A stretch of 64,000 nt of DNA. Origin: Candidatus Cohnella colombiensis (GTDB taxonomy: Bacteria > Bacillota > Bacilli > Paenibacillales > Paenibacillaceae). This document shows, piece after piece, positions 55,778 to 63,842 of the stretch (position 1 is its first letter; every line of letters begins with the position of its first letter). Below the pieces are notes generated by a model, which was given only the letters and a program-made list of their open reading frames with translations, was not told the DNA's origin and made no database searches. The stretch covers positions 1,984,001-2,048,000 of the forward strand of contig CP119317.1 of NCBI GenBank assembly GCA_029203125.1, given 5' to 3'. Made by a program: the position numbers and the translations under genes.

Positions 55778-56166
55778 TCTTAAGACGGACAAGAGAGATT
55801 TTCGGTGTGGGGAAGTGGCAGAATGAGGAAGGGAAGCTAATGATCGTAATAAAGAAGGCACTGGCTGTGTTAAGGTAGGTGCAGCGGTCAGGAGTTCCGT
55901 TAATTGACGACTTAGTGCCTATATGGAAAATGAGCGGTCACAGGATCCGTTAATCGAGGAGATTGGGGCTGGAATCAACGGGCAAGAGGACAATAGTGGA
56001 TCGTATGTCCGAACGAACTGAAAAATACATCCAAAACCGTAATTAACGGAACGTATGTCCGCGTATGACTGCGTATGTCCGCTTATATCCGCTCATATCC
56101 GCTCATATCCGCTTATGTCCGCTCCGCCTCTGAATGCATCAAATCACGTGTGTGTAAACACCATCA
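55778..56166. repeat. Repeat-rich gene-free region between ylbJ and coaD
   Basis: No gene seen. Contents: two direct copies of about 25 bp (AGCGGTCA...CCGTTAAT at 55883-55907 and 55933-55957); a 12-bp inverted pair GTTCCGTTAATT (about 55894) and AATTAACGGAAC (56041-56052); and seven exact-length 10-bp units of consensus GCKYATRTCC at 56051-56120. The low-complexity pattern resembles intergenic repeats of Paenibacillus-type genomes. Confidence 0.75.
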
Positions 56167-56170
56167 TGGC

Positions 56171-56201
56171 AAAAAAACTCCGAAGCTAAATGCTTGGAGT
56201 T
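56171..56201 (-). terminator. Intrinsic terminator after coaD
   Basis: Minus strand AACTCCAAGC, ATTTA, GCTTCGGAGTT followed by T5. It lies 25 bp past the coaD stop. Confidence 0.85.
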
Positions 56202-56226
56202 AAATATCTACCTTGTGAAACCATAA

Positions 56227-57352
<1,126 letters not shown>

Positions 57353-57488
57353 AGCTTCATCCCCTGATCGTACATCGCTTATGTAATCGCTATATTGACA
57401 GCTAAGATGTTACCACAATCCTCTAAAAATCAAAAGCATCGACCGCAACAGACCACATCTGGGCCACTCAATTTATTTTATCGCATGT

Positions 57489-57517
57489 GTATAATTTCCA
57501 ATCGAAAGGTGACAATG
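57489..57517 (+). promoter_or_regulatory. Sigma-F-type promoter for the CsfG-like RNA
   Basis: GTATA (57489-57493), 14 bp, GGTGACAATG (57508-57517). The -10 fits GGNRANAHTR at every position and the -35 fits GYWTA; the usual spacing is 15. TATAAT at 57490-57495 is also present and may be coincidental. Confidence 0.55.
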
Positions 57518-57522
57518 ATAGT

Positions 57523-57642
57523 ACCGACGCCGAGAGGTGTCGGGGATAACCGCGGAGAAGACTTACGTTTCCCCATAAGCTCTTCGTCCGGTTTCTCCTC
57601 TCCCATGAAGACCTCCGTGTAAAAAGCGGGGGTCGATTTTTT
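57523..57642 (+). ncRNA. csfG: CsfG-like sporulation small RNA
   Basis: Gene-free stretch beside rsmD (ylbH), where B. subtilis encodes the forespore RNA CsfG. Visible structure: a perfect 8-bp hairpin CCGACGCC-GAGA-GGTGTCGG; a second arm GAAGACTTA pairing with TAAGCTCTTC; a CU-rich single-stranded stretch TTTCTCCTCTCCCATGAAGA (57592-57611); and a terminator GACCTCC...GGGGGTC followed by six T. The length of about 120 nt is near the reported 145. Identity rests on position, promoter and architecture; no alignment was made. Confidence 0.6.
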
Positions 57643-57765
57643 GTTCACCGAACAAACCTCTTCATTGTATATGAAATTGGGCATACCTCATGAAAATAAA
57701 GGAAAATGGGCGAATTTGTCGAAAAAGATATATTGACTTAAACTACATGATGAAGGGTGTTTTCA

Positions 57766-58395
57766 TTGAACGAAGTTACTACTCGCCGAAAAAGCAACAA
57801 GGTCATTATTTCAATTTTAATCGTTATTTGCCTATGTTTAGTCACTACGGTTCTCTACTTATTAGATGAAAAATACGGATTTATCAAATCAAGTGGTGAA
57901 TCCAGACCTCATTATGACTTTTCACCAGGTTTTTATACCAATGACGATTTAAGTGTCTTTGACAAACAAACAGGAAAAAAGATAACCCTTGGAATGCTAC
58001 AGGATGATGTTGAGAAGATATTAGGCAAACCCAAGCAAGAAAGGAAGCGGCTGACGCACGCTAACGAATATGAAGGTGGAATTGATGTATACTTTCGAAT
58101 TGATCGTGCTGCAGCAATCTTTATCACTGATTCCGATCGATTCGTCACAATGAGAAATATTGGCTCATCCAGTGAAAGATATGAGGTCCAAATCGCTTAT
58201 GGATCTCCAATATATTCTGGCTCTAACGGCCTAAACACATATGTATTTGTTAGAACGGGACTAAATTCTTTTGAAAAATCGGATAAATTAGATATTGATG
58301 GAATAGAAAGCACTTCGATTTATCTTATGGATTTTATTAATGACGACAAGAGAATACAATTATTCGATCGATACTATGCAATGACCTTTAATTGA
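57766..58395 (+). CDS. Membrane-anchored hypothetical protein with an SmpA/BamE-like motif
   Basis: 209 residues from a TTG at 57766 (GAAGGGTG at 6 nt); the GTG at 57757 overlaps the ribosome site. One N-terminal membrane helix at about 16-35 (VIISILIVICLCLVTTVLYL), then an external domain. ITLGMLQDDVEKILGKPKQE (about 79-98) is the short helix-and-turn pattern seen in SmpA/OmlA-like lipoprotein domains. The rest is mixed beta (YEGGIDVYFRID, then VQIAYGSPIYSG). Function unknown. It is the first plus-strand gene after the CsfG-like RNA. Confidence 0.7.
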   Translation: MNEVTTRRKSNKVIISILIVICLCLVTTVLYLLDEKYGFIKSSGESRPHYDFSPGFYTNDDLSVFDKQTGKKITLGMLQDDVEKILGKPKQERKRLTHANEYEGGIDVYFRIDRAAAIFITDSDRFVTMRNIGSSSERYEVQIAYGSPIYSGSNGLNTYVFVRTGLNSFEKSDKLDIDGIESTSIYLMDFINDDKRIQLFDRYYAMTFN

Positions 58396-58412
58396 ACAGT
58401 TAAATGAAATAT

Positions 58413-58448
58413 ACGAGCCTATAGCTTAATACCTTAGGCTCGTTTTTC
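58413..58448 (+). terminator. Intrinsic terminator after the membrane-anchored hypothetical
   Basis: ACGAGCCTA, 13-nt loop, TAGGCTCGT then T5. It lies 18 bp past the stop. The following 170 bp to 58620 hold nothing else that I can support. Confidence 0.8.
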
Positions 58449-58620
58449 TTTGATGTTTAAAGGAATCAGACGTAATTCAATAGACTTAAGTTATACCAGG
58501 CACATCATGGGAACCCGCAACGTACCTGTCGTGAATGGCTGTTTTACATAGATGCTTTTTGGTACTGGCTACGGTAAGGGAAATTTCCCTGTGCTCTTCA
58601 AATCAAAAGAATAAGCCCAG

Positions 58621-59382
58621 TCAACTCGACTGAACCTCACCTTGCTTAGCCTCTATATTTCTACACTTAGGAAATGTAGAACATCCCCAAAACTCTCCTT
58701 TTGGTCCTTTCCGGAGTACCATTAGATTCCCACAGCGACTACATGTGATTGAATCTTCTATTATCTTACTTTCTCTGCCGATTCTAATTCTGCATTTTTC
58801 TCTACAACCACAGCAATAGGCTTATATGTTCCCGCATTAAGCTTTAGACTCATTTCTATTAGCTGTTCGCGATCAATCAATTTAACGTTATTCGACTTCG
58901 CTAGGGTTATAGCAGCTTCATATATCCACTGTTCGATATTACCCAAGTTCAACAGCTCCGTAATGAGCAATCGATGCCTGCGCCTCCTATACCGCCTTGA
59001 TGCCTACATTCTTTGAATACCGTTTAGTCTGGACGACTAACTTACGCCCATCCTTCGAAATTACAAGATCAGCCCCAAAGTCGCCTGCAGCTTGTGTGAC
59101 AGTTACGGAAAAACCATGAGCCTTGAATAGATGATTTAAGTAGTGCTCAAATTGTCTACCGCTCATTTTGTCTATGTCTGCAATGCCTGATTTCTTAAGT
59201 CTCTCTACTTTAGCTTGATTAACAAGTAAGGCAATCATCGCATATATGACAACTGCAATAACTGCAACAAAAACGCCAGTAGTCATTGACTTCGTGATGT
59301 AATATGTACCAAATAGAGAACCAACCATCAATACACCTATTAATCCCTGTAATGGATCTGCTTGTTTCTTTCTTCGTGCCAT
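58621..59382 (-). pseudogene. Decayed Mrr-type restriction endonuclease with N-terminal membrane helices and C-terminal zinc ribbon
   Basis: The first 131 codons (59382-58987) are intact: two membrane helices at about 13-33 and 35-53, then an Mrr-catalytic start MSGRQFEHYLNHLFKAHGF with GADLVISKDGRKLVVQTKRY (D...QxK-type nuclease core). The frame then meets TAG where homologues have Gln (KAV*EAQASIAHYGAVELG). Two frameshifts follow before WVISNSGYM and EAAITLAKSNNVKLIDREQL, and another before a topoisomerase-type zinc ribbon (TCSRCGNL...GCSTFPKC) ending at 58621. One nonsense and at least three shifts make function unlikely. Confidence 0.85.
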
Positions 59383-59449
59383 TATCCACTTTTACGATAG
59401 GAAACTCTTAATATTTCCTTTTGATTCAGATTTAAGTGCACTATAAACT

Positions 59450-59475
59450 AAGCCCAGTTTGGGCTTTTTCTTTTT
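59450..59475 (+). terminator. Orphan plus-strand terminator
   Basis: AAGCCCA, GTT, TGGGCTT, then TTTCTTTTT. No plus-strand gene lies directly upstream, so it may end an antisense transcript across the Mrr pseudogene or be a leftover. Confidence 0.6.
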
Positions 59476-59518
59476 ATGCCCGAGAACCACAGCCCCCAGG
59501 CATAAAAAAGCTAAGCAA

Positions 59519-59632
59519 TTACTTAATCAATCTTGCAGTAGTGCTAGCAATAATGTTTGCGTTTCTTTGGATCCCTTTAAAGTAATAGATTATGCTTACA
59601 ACAGCAAATACCAATACCGCGATTTCTTTCAT
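59519..59632 (-). CDS. 37-residue membrane peptide coupled to the XRE gene
   Basis: Too short for usual ORF calling. ATG at 59632 overlaps the XRE stop codon as ATGA, and GGGGGA lies about 8 nt upstream. The sequence starts MKEIAVLVFAVVSIIYYFKG (one membrane helix, about 4-18), then a basic/polar tail ending TTARLIK. Coupling and ribosome site argue that it is translated. It could be a toxin-like or signalling peptide controlled by its neighbour; not recognised. Confidence 0.55.
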   Translation of the reverse strand: MKEIAVLVFAVVSIIYYFKGIQRNANIIASTTARLIK

Positions 59633-59880
59633 TTGTCATTTCCCCCTTTCCATAAGACTGCCCCAATTATTATTACAACTCCAAGAATAGCGGCAATCGC
59701 CCCTAATACTTTAAGCGAAGGCTCAATTTTACCTTTCTCCATTCCAGATACCGTTTGCTGTGTTACATCAAGTTTTTCTGCAAGATCACTTTGCGTCATC
59801 GAGTGCTTTTTCCTGATTTCCTTTAACTTCTCAGGGAAATCATCTACTGATATTTCAACATGCTCCGGTTCGGTCTTCAC
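59629..59880 (-). CDS. XRE-family HTH regulator with C-terminal membrane helix
   Basis: 83 residues, GTG start with GGAGGG 9 nt upstream. HTH_3 domain at about 17-60 (KLKEIRKKHSMTQSDLAEKL, VTQQTVSGMEKGKIEPSLKV), then a membrane helix at about 62-78 (AIAAILGVVIIIGAVLW). A membrane-tethered repressor of this type often answers a peptide or envelope signal. The operator palindromes over its own promoter imply autoregulation. Confidence 0.85.
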   Translation of the reverse strand: MKTEPEHVEISVDDFPEKLKEIRKKHSMTQSDLAEKLDVTQQTVSGMEKGKIEPSLKVLGAIAAILGVVIIIGAVLWKGGNDK

Positions 59881-59898
59881 TGGCTATTACCCTCCAAT

Positions 59899-59960
59899 AC
59901 AACTTTAAGTTGTACATGCAGCACTTGTACAAGTATAGATTGTATTTACATTTTTGTCCA
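59899..59960 (-). promoter_or_regulatory. Promoter and operators of the XRE-peptide pair
   Basis: Promoter on minus: TGGACA (59955-59960), 17 bp, TATACT (59932-59937). Overlapping it is CTTGTACAAG, which with TTGTACA at 59910-59916 forms a 23-bp inverted repeat. A second palindrome ACAACTT-T-AAGTTGT lies at 59899-59913. These fit an XRE repressor binding its own start region. Confidence 0.65.
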
Positions 59961-59975
59961 GCATTTTTCTGGAAA

Positions 59976-60004
59976 TAAAAAACCCGAGAGCCGAAGCCCC
60001 CGGG
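59976..60004 (-). terminator. Intrinsic terminator after the secreted protein
   Basis: Minus strand CCCGGGGGC, TTCG tetraloop, GCTCTCGGG, then six T. It lies 20 bp past the stop at 60024. Confidence 0.9.
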
Positions 60005-60023
60005 CAATCTACTCATCGGGAAA

Positions 60024-61085
60024 TTAATATCCCATCATTCCAACCTCACTAACACAAATTGAATTCCCACCATGGTTTGCAGTAAAGTTTAATCTATACT
60101 TTCTGTAAGCTACAGTATTGTTGAATGAATATGAACTCGGACTTGTAGGGGACCAGTCTGTTTGTTTCGTTGTTTGGGTATCCAGTGTAACCCATGACTG
60201 AGTTTGCTCATCATACGCTTGGAATTGCCAACTCTTAGGTGCTTGGCCATATGTGTAATTAGGGTCGTTTTGTTTCATTAGAATAGAATATTTATTAACT
60301 GTCTTTGCCTCGAAAAATTCATATTGTAACCATCCAGTCTTAACATTGAGTGCTGTAGAGAAATTACCACATGTATTATCAAAAGCATAGAATGCCTGTG
60401 CATTGTGTTGCGTCATGTAACTACTAGAACTTGCAATTCCATGAGAAGAGGTATTACTAGTCATTGTATGGATTAGAGAGTCCACATCAGTCACACTACA
60501 AGCATCAATCGGTGTATTTATTGGTGTTGGTCCAGGTGTTGGTTCAGGTGTTGGTTCAGGTGTTGGATTAGGTTCTATACCAGAAGATCCACTGTCCCAC
60601 GGTTCGCCATTGTTAATCAAAAGGGTTACATTGCCAATAGATCCGTCAACCCATCCACCAGCAATTAATTTCGAATCAGTAGCGCTAGAAATTGAACCGT
60701 AGTAAGGACGTTCAGAACAACTGTTGGAGTTTCCACCAAATGTAATATGGTATGTTTCCGAACCATTTGAATCTATATCAATCGGTGTCCCTGGCGCTAT
60801 AGTTGACTCAATTCCGTTATACGAACTTCCAGCAGTAGTAAGTTCTGATCCATCTTTCTTAAACAACTTTAAAATAACATTTGCCTTGTCTCCGCTAAGG
60901 TTTGAGATGTTAATCGACAAATCAGTTGGATGAGAAATGTCACAATAGGAATTCATAGGGATTGTAAAGGCTTTGTCTTCACTCTGGATATTCGTTTGGT
61001 TAGAAGCAAATGCAAATGACGATAGTGAACCTGCTAGTAAAATCAAGATTAATACCGAAATTAATATAACTTTATTTTTTTTCAA
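60024..61085 (-). CDS. Secreted protein with C-terminal discoidin/F5-8C-like domain
   Basis: 353 residues from a TTG at 61085 (MKKNKVILIS) with AGGAGG at 7 nt. Signal peptide at about 1-27, cleaved near AFA-SNQ. Residues about 30-165 form a beta-rich domain with four Cys; a Pro/Thr linker (PTPEPTPEPTPGPTP) at about 178-196 follows; the C-terminal domain (about 205-353) resembles F5/8-type-C/CBM32: SSSSYMTQHNAQAFYAFDNT, GWLQYEFFEAKTVNKYSILM, SWQFQAYDEQTQSWVTLDTQ, YRKYRLNFTANHGGNSICVS. Probably binds carbohydrate at the cell surface. Confidence 0.85.
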   Translation of the reverse strand: MKKNKVILISVLILILLAGSLSSFAFASNQTNIQSEDKAFTIPMNSYCDISHPTDLSINISNLSGDKANVILKLFKKDGSELTTAGSSYNGIESTIAPGTPIDIDSNGSETYHITFGGNSNSCSERPYYGSISSATDSKLIAGGWVDGSIGNVTLLINNGEPWDSGSSGIEPNPTPEPTPEPTPGPTPINTPIDACSVTDVDSLIHTMTSNTSSHGIASSSSYMTQHNAQAFYAFDNTCGNFSTALNVKTGWLQYEFFEAKTVNKYSILMKQNDPNYTYGQAPKSWQFQAYDEQTQSWVTLDTQTTKQTDWSPTSPSSYSFNNTVAYRKYRLNFTANHGGNSICVSEVGMMGY

Positions 61086-61179
61086 AGTTAAACCTCCTAA
61101 TTTGTAATAGAACAATCATACACAGTAAAAAAAGGTAATGAAAGACTGGTTTTCTACAAATTTCAACAGCATAATTAAG

Positions 61180-61214
61180 AGTTAAAAGTAAACCCGAAGG
61201 CGTTACCCCTCGGG
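61180..61214 (-). terminator. Hairpin with T-rich tail on minus, downstream of a broken gene
   Basis: CCCGAGGG, GTAACG, CCTTCGGG then TTTACTTTTAAC on minus. The only upstream minus-strand candidate is the small broken frame at 61313-61479. Confidence 0.6.
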
Positions 61215-61312
61215 CTAGCTATTACTTCCTCCCTTTACCTAGACCTTGAGACCTCAATGACAAACGCCAAAAGTCAGTCAATCCAGTCTTTGTGTCAATC
61301 AATTACAAGGCA

Positions 61313-61479
61313 CTATCTCCAAACTCTTAGACAAGCCCCTTCGGAGGTTCGATCTGTTTCGTAGCCTTCGCCATCTCTCTTATCCGCTTTAAGCGCAATC
61401 TTCAGAGCTGCGTTATCATTCGCCAACTCGTTGACAACTCTACTACTTCCAATGCTTTCATCTCGTCTTCATCCTCCAT
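61313..61479 (-). pseudogene. Small broken gene, unknown
   Basis: An initial frame from ATG 61479 (MEDEDEMKALEVVEL) ends early. The next frame carries VVNELANDNAALKIALKADK and RDGEGYETDRTSEGACLRVW with good coding character to a stop at 61313. A single base change of frame would join them into about 55 residues. GGAGG lies at 61473-61477. Not recognised. The rest of 61086-61620 holds nothing else I can support. Confidence 0.35.
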
Positions 61480-61582
61480 ATATAATGATGCGTAATAGTC
61501 AAAAAATTATTGTGTTGGCTCAACAACCCCTGTCTAAGTCGCTGTTCCAACCAATTAGACATCCAAAACTAGGGCTGACTTA

Positions 61583-61614
61583 TTGACGGATTGTTGAGCT
61601 ATATTTCATATAAT
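61583..61614 (+). promoter_or_regulatory. Promoter candidate of the ku leader
   Basis: Perfect TATAAT at 61609-61614, within CATATAA, which also resembles a sigma-G -10 (CATWHTA, 6 of 7). TTGACG at 61583 is 20 bp away, too far for normal sigma-A. Ku and LigD are forespore-expressed in B. subtilis, which favours a sigma-G reading. Confidence 0.35.
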
Positions 61615-61677
61615 CCCTAATACAACAAGGATCATCGGTAGTCATCGACAACCATTCTCCTCTCTCCCTTGAAGATC

Positions 61678-61712
61678 CGACCCTAGTTTAAAAAGCAGGG
61701 GTCGATTTTTTT
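61678..61712 (+). terminator. Terminator in the ku leader, CsfG-like module
   Basis: CGACCC, loop, GGGTCG, then seven T, ending 36 bp before the ku start. It and the CU-rich tract before it (TCTCCTCTCTCCCTTGAAGA, 61656-61675) closely match the 3' end of the CsfG-like RNA at 57592-57642. Confidence 0.7.
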
Positions 61713-61748
61713 GATTAGGGAACACTGATTTTAAAGGAGATGATCGAA

Positions 61749-62573
61749 ATGCAAACCGTATGGAAAGGCGCGATCAGTTTCGGCCTTGTGCATGTGCCCG
61801 TTAAGATGTTTACCGCAACTGAGGATAAAGATGTGCATTTTAGACAACTACACAAAGATTGTGGGATGCCCATCTCCTATTCAAAGAGCTGTCGCCATTG
61901 TAATAAAGAAGTTGCACCGGAGGATATCGTCAAGGGCTTTGAATATGAAAAGGATAAGTTTGTAATCATCAAAAATGATGAAATAGAAGCACTGCAGCCA
62001 GAGATGGCTAAAACCATTAGTATTCTCGATTTTGTGGATCTTGCGGAAATTGACCCTATCTATTTTGAAAAGCCCTATTACCTTGCCCCGGATATGGCCG
62101 GAGCTGGAGCTTATCGTTTATTAGTTGAAGCCATCAAGCAAACAGGTAAGATCGGCATAGCAAAGATATCCATTCGTAATAAGAGCAGTCTTGCAGCCAT
62201 CCGAGTTGTCGATAATTGTATCTGCTTGGAAACGATGCATTTTCCAGATGAAATCCGTTCATTAAGTCAAGTTCCCAATCTTCCCGAACAAACAACCGTA
62301 AATGAAAAAGAATTAGATATGGCTAAAATGTTAGTTGAACAACTCTCAGCTCCATTTGACGCGTCCAAATACACTGATGATTACAGGACCGCACTTCAAC
62401 AATTAGTACAGGATAAGATCACAGGTAAAAGCCCAGACATCATTAATGCTCCTACAGCTGAGCGGACGAATGTTATTGACCTTATGGCGGCGTTGCAAGC
62501 TAGCATTGAGGCCACCAAAGCACCGACTGGTAGAGGTAAACGTAAGACAGCGAAAAAGGAGACTGTTTCGTGA
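61749..62573 (+). CDS. ku: Non-homologous end-joining protein Ku
   Basis: 274 residues from the second ATG (61749, MQTVWKGAISFGLV), AAAGGAG 9 nt upstream; the ATG at 61740 lies in the ribosome site. Bacterial Ku beta-barrel: WKGAISFGLVHVPVKMFTAT, FRQLHKDCGMPISYSKSCRH, VKGFEYEKDKFVIIKNDEIE, FEKPYYLAPD. The basic tail RGKRKTAKKE binds DNA. Homodimer that holds broken ends and recruits the ligase encoded next, with which it overlaps by 4 bp. Confidence 0.97.
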   Translation: MQTVWKGAISFGLVHVPVKMFTATEDKDVHFRQLHKDCGMPISYSKSCRHCNKEVAPEDIVKGFEYEKDKFVIIKNDEIEALQPEMAKTISILDFVDLAEIDPIYFEKPYYLAPDMAGAGAYRLLVEAIKQTGKIGIAKISIRNKSSLAAIRVVDNCICLETMHFPDEIRSLSQVPNLPEQTTVNEKELDMAKMLVEQLSAPFDASKYTDDYRTALQQLVQDKITGKSPDIINAPTAERTNVIDLMAALQASIEATKAPTGRGKRKTAKKETVS

Positions 62574-63433
62574 TCGATATGCCCTTGCCCTCCATTCCCA
62601 TGGCCCCCGTCACTTCATCTGAAATTCCTATTGGGCCCGAATGGGGTTACCAAATAAAGTGGGACGGTGTGCGCACCTTAGTTCGCTTGGATGGTCATGG
62701 TGGAGTCGAGATATTTGGCAAACGTCTTGAACCACGTAACCACACATTTCCGGAAATCGCTGAGCTATTAAAACCAATTAGAGTTGGTCCTTGTCTATTA
62801 GATGGAGAAATTGCCTATTTTGATGGGAAACGTCCAAACTTCCAGCGTGGTAGGCGTGACGGCTTGATTTTTGTTATGTTCGATCAGCTATATCATGAAA
62901 GCAAGGATATCCGGGGCTTACCCTTTCAGGATCGTTATAACCGTCTTAAGGAGAATTTCCCTGAGCGTCAACCTCGCCTATTTGTATCGGATTTATTTTC
63001 GGATGGTCAAGCTTTGTGGGAGTGGGTAGAGGAGCGCGAGTGGGAAGGAATAATTTCCAAACGTTTATCAAGCCCCTACACAGAAGGTAAGAGTCATAAG
63101 GACTGGTTTAAAAAACGAAAGTCATTGCGGCTCGCAGCTGATGTTGTGGGCATTAAGTTAAAGGATGGTCGTGTATCTAGTCTGGTTTTACGTTATAACG
63201 ATCGTTACATAGGACATGTATCGTTAGGGTTGGATAATGCCTCTAAGCAAGTATTGCAGCAGTTTCTTAAAGAGCATCCAGGACAATGTCCTTTCACCGA
63301 ACTAACTTCAGGAATGAAAAAATCAGAGGTATCGTGGTTAAGTGCTCCATTTAAGTGCCGTGTGACTGCATTGGAGTTTACAAACTCAGGATTATTGCGA
63401 CATCCCAAATTGCTTGGGTTTGGGGATGTATAA
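62570..63433 (+). CDS. ATP-dependent DNA ligase, ligase domain only (LigD/LigC-type)
   Basis: 287 residues, start overlapping the ku stop (GTGA). Adenylation Lys in YQIKWDGVRTLVRL at about 28, motif III LLDGEIAYFDGK at about 78-89, motif IV EWEGIISKRLSSPY at about 158, motif V HKDWFKKRKSLRLAADVVGI at about 178; a C-terminal OB fold follows. No polymerase or phosphoesterase domain is attached, unlike B. subtilis LigD (ligase plus polymerase). Seals breaks bridged by Ku; gap filling would need another enzyme. Confidence 0.93.
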   Translation: MIDMPLPSIPMAPVTSSEIPIGPEWGYQIKWDGVRTLVRLDGHGGVEIFGKRLEPRNHTFPEIAELLKPIRVGPCLLDGEIAYFDGKRPNFQRGRRDGLIFVMFDQLYHESKDIRGLPFQDRYNRLKENFPERQPRLFVSDLFSDGQALWEWVEEREWEGIISKRLSSPYTEGKSHKDWFKKRKSLRLAADVVGIKLKDGRVSSLVLRYNDRYIGHVSLGLDNASKQVLQQFLKEHPGQCPFTELTSGMKKSEVSWLSAPFKCRVTALEFTNSGLLRHPKLLGFGDV

Positions 63434-63514
63434 ATGAAGAGCAGCGAGGTTTAAACTGGTCTCTTGCTTTTGTTTAGATTTCAAAAGCCTACCTATTCGA
63501 TAGACTCCAAAATA

Positions 63515-63523
63515 TGGTATATT
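63515..63523 (+). promoter_or_regulatory. Toxin mRNA promoter, extended -10
   Basis: TG-G-TATATT at 63515-63523. Start inferred near 63530, giving a leader of about 55 nt. Confidence 0.5.
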
Positions 63524-63586
63524 TGATTAACAACAGAAAAGCTTGCAAGGGCGGTCGGCTAATCTCCCAGAAGGGAGGTGATGCCG

Positions 63587-63694
63587 TTGGAAACGAAAGA
63601 CGTTCTAACCTTGATGCTCGGGACAGCGACTCTAGTCGTATTGTTTATCGGACTCATAATTACGTTGATCGAAAAGTTCCAGAAAAGGAAATAG
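63587..63694 (+). CDS. Putative holin-like toxin, type I toxin-antitoxin
   Basis: 35 residues from a TTG at 63587 with GGGAGGTGATG upstream, a strong ribosome site. METKDVLTLMLGTATLVVLF begins the sequence; one membrane helix (about 7-28) then a basic tail ending EKFQKRK. This is the pattern of the small holin-like toxins of Bacillales (PF16935 type). It runs in a different frame from the 66-codon frame covering the same DNA. An antisense promoter and long-range mRNA pairing accompany it. Confidence 0.75.
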   Translation: METKDVLTLMLGTATLVVLFIGLIITLIEKFQKRK

Positions 63695-63724
63695 ACCGCC
63701 CTGGCCAAAGGTAGCGGTCTATTT
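63689..63724. terminator. Hairpin at the toxin 3' end, possibly shared
   Basis: Perfect 11-bp stem AAATAGACCGC / GCGGTCTATTT around 14 nt; its first arm overlaps the toxin stop. On minus the tail TTTCCTTTTC could end the antisense RNA. Confidence 0.5.
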
Positions 63725-63821
63725 CTGCCCGTAACACCTATTCAAGCTTGCCGCCCTTAAAAGCGGCTGTTGTACTGAGGGGCGGTTCCAGCCGTCCCTT
63801 TTGTGTATTACAAAAAGTATT
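63700..63821 (-). ncRNA. Candidate antisense antitoxin RNA
   Basis: A minus-strand promoter GTGACA (63852-63857), 18 bp, TATAAT (63828-63833) would start an RNA near 63821 running through the toxin message's 3' region, probably stopping at the hairpin at 63689-63724. This convergent layout matches known type I pairs such as bsrG/SR4. The 3' end is an estimate. Confidence 0.5.
63779..63802 (+). terminator. Toxin mRNA terminator
   Basis: GGGGCGG, TTCCAG, CCGTCCC followed by TTTT. 85 nt past the toxin stop. Confidence 0.65.
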
Positions 63822-63842
63822 ACAGTCATTATATAACGTAAC

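Larger units (their letters stand above)
63547..63758 (+). promoter_or_regulatory. 5'-3' long-range pairing in the toxin mRNA
   Basis: AAGGGCGG (63547-63554) in the leader is complementary to CCGCCCTT (63751-63758) past the coding region. Such end-to-end pairing keeps type I toxin messages translationally inactive until processed. Confidence 0.45.

Noticed and set aside
56051..56120. Possible CRISPR array
   Set aside because: Units are contiguous 10-mers without spacers; no cas genes in the window.
57500..57600. T-box riboswitch, suggested by AACCGCGG and TTCGTCC
   Set aside because: No room for the specifier domain, no full AGGGTGGNACCGCG motif, and no aminoacyl-tRNA or amino-acid gene downstream.
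57478..57684. 68-codon minus frame over the CsfG-like RNA
   Set aside because: It crosses the terminator and both hairpins, has no good ribosome site, and the plus strand has promoter and terminator signals instead.
63514..63714. 66-codon plus frame covering the toxin
   Set aside because: A different frame from the 35-codon toxin; it starts upstream of the toxin's ribosome site and its translation is charged and unlike any family I know.
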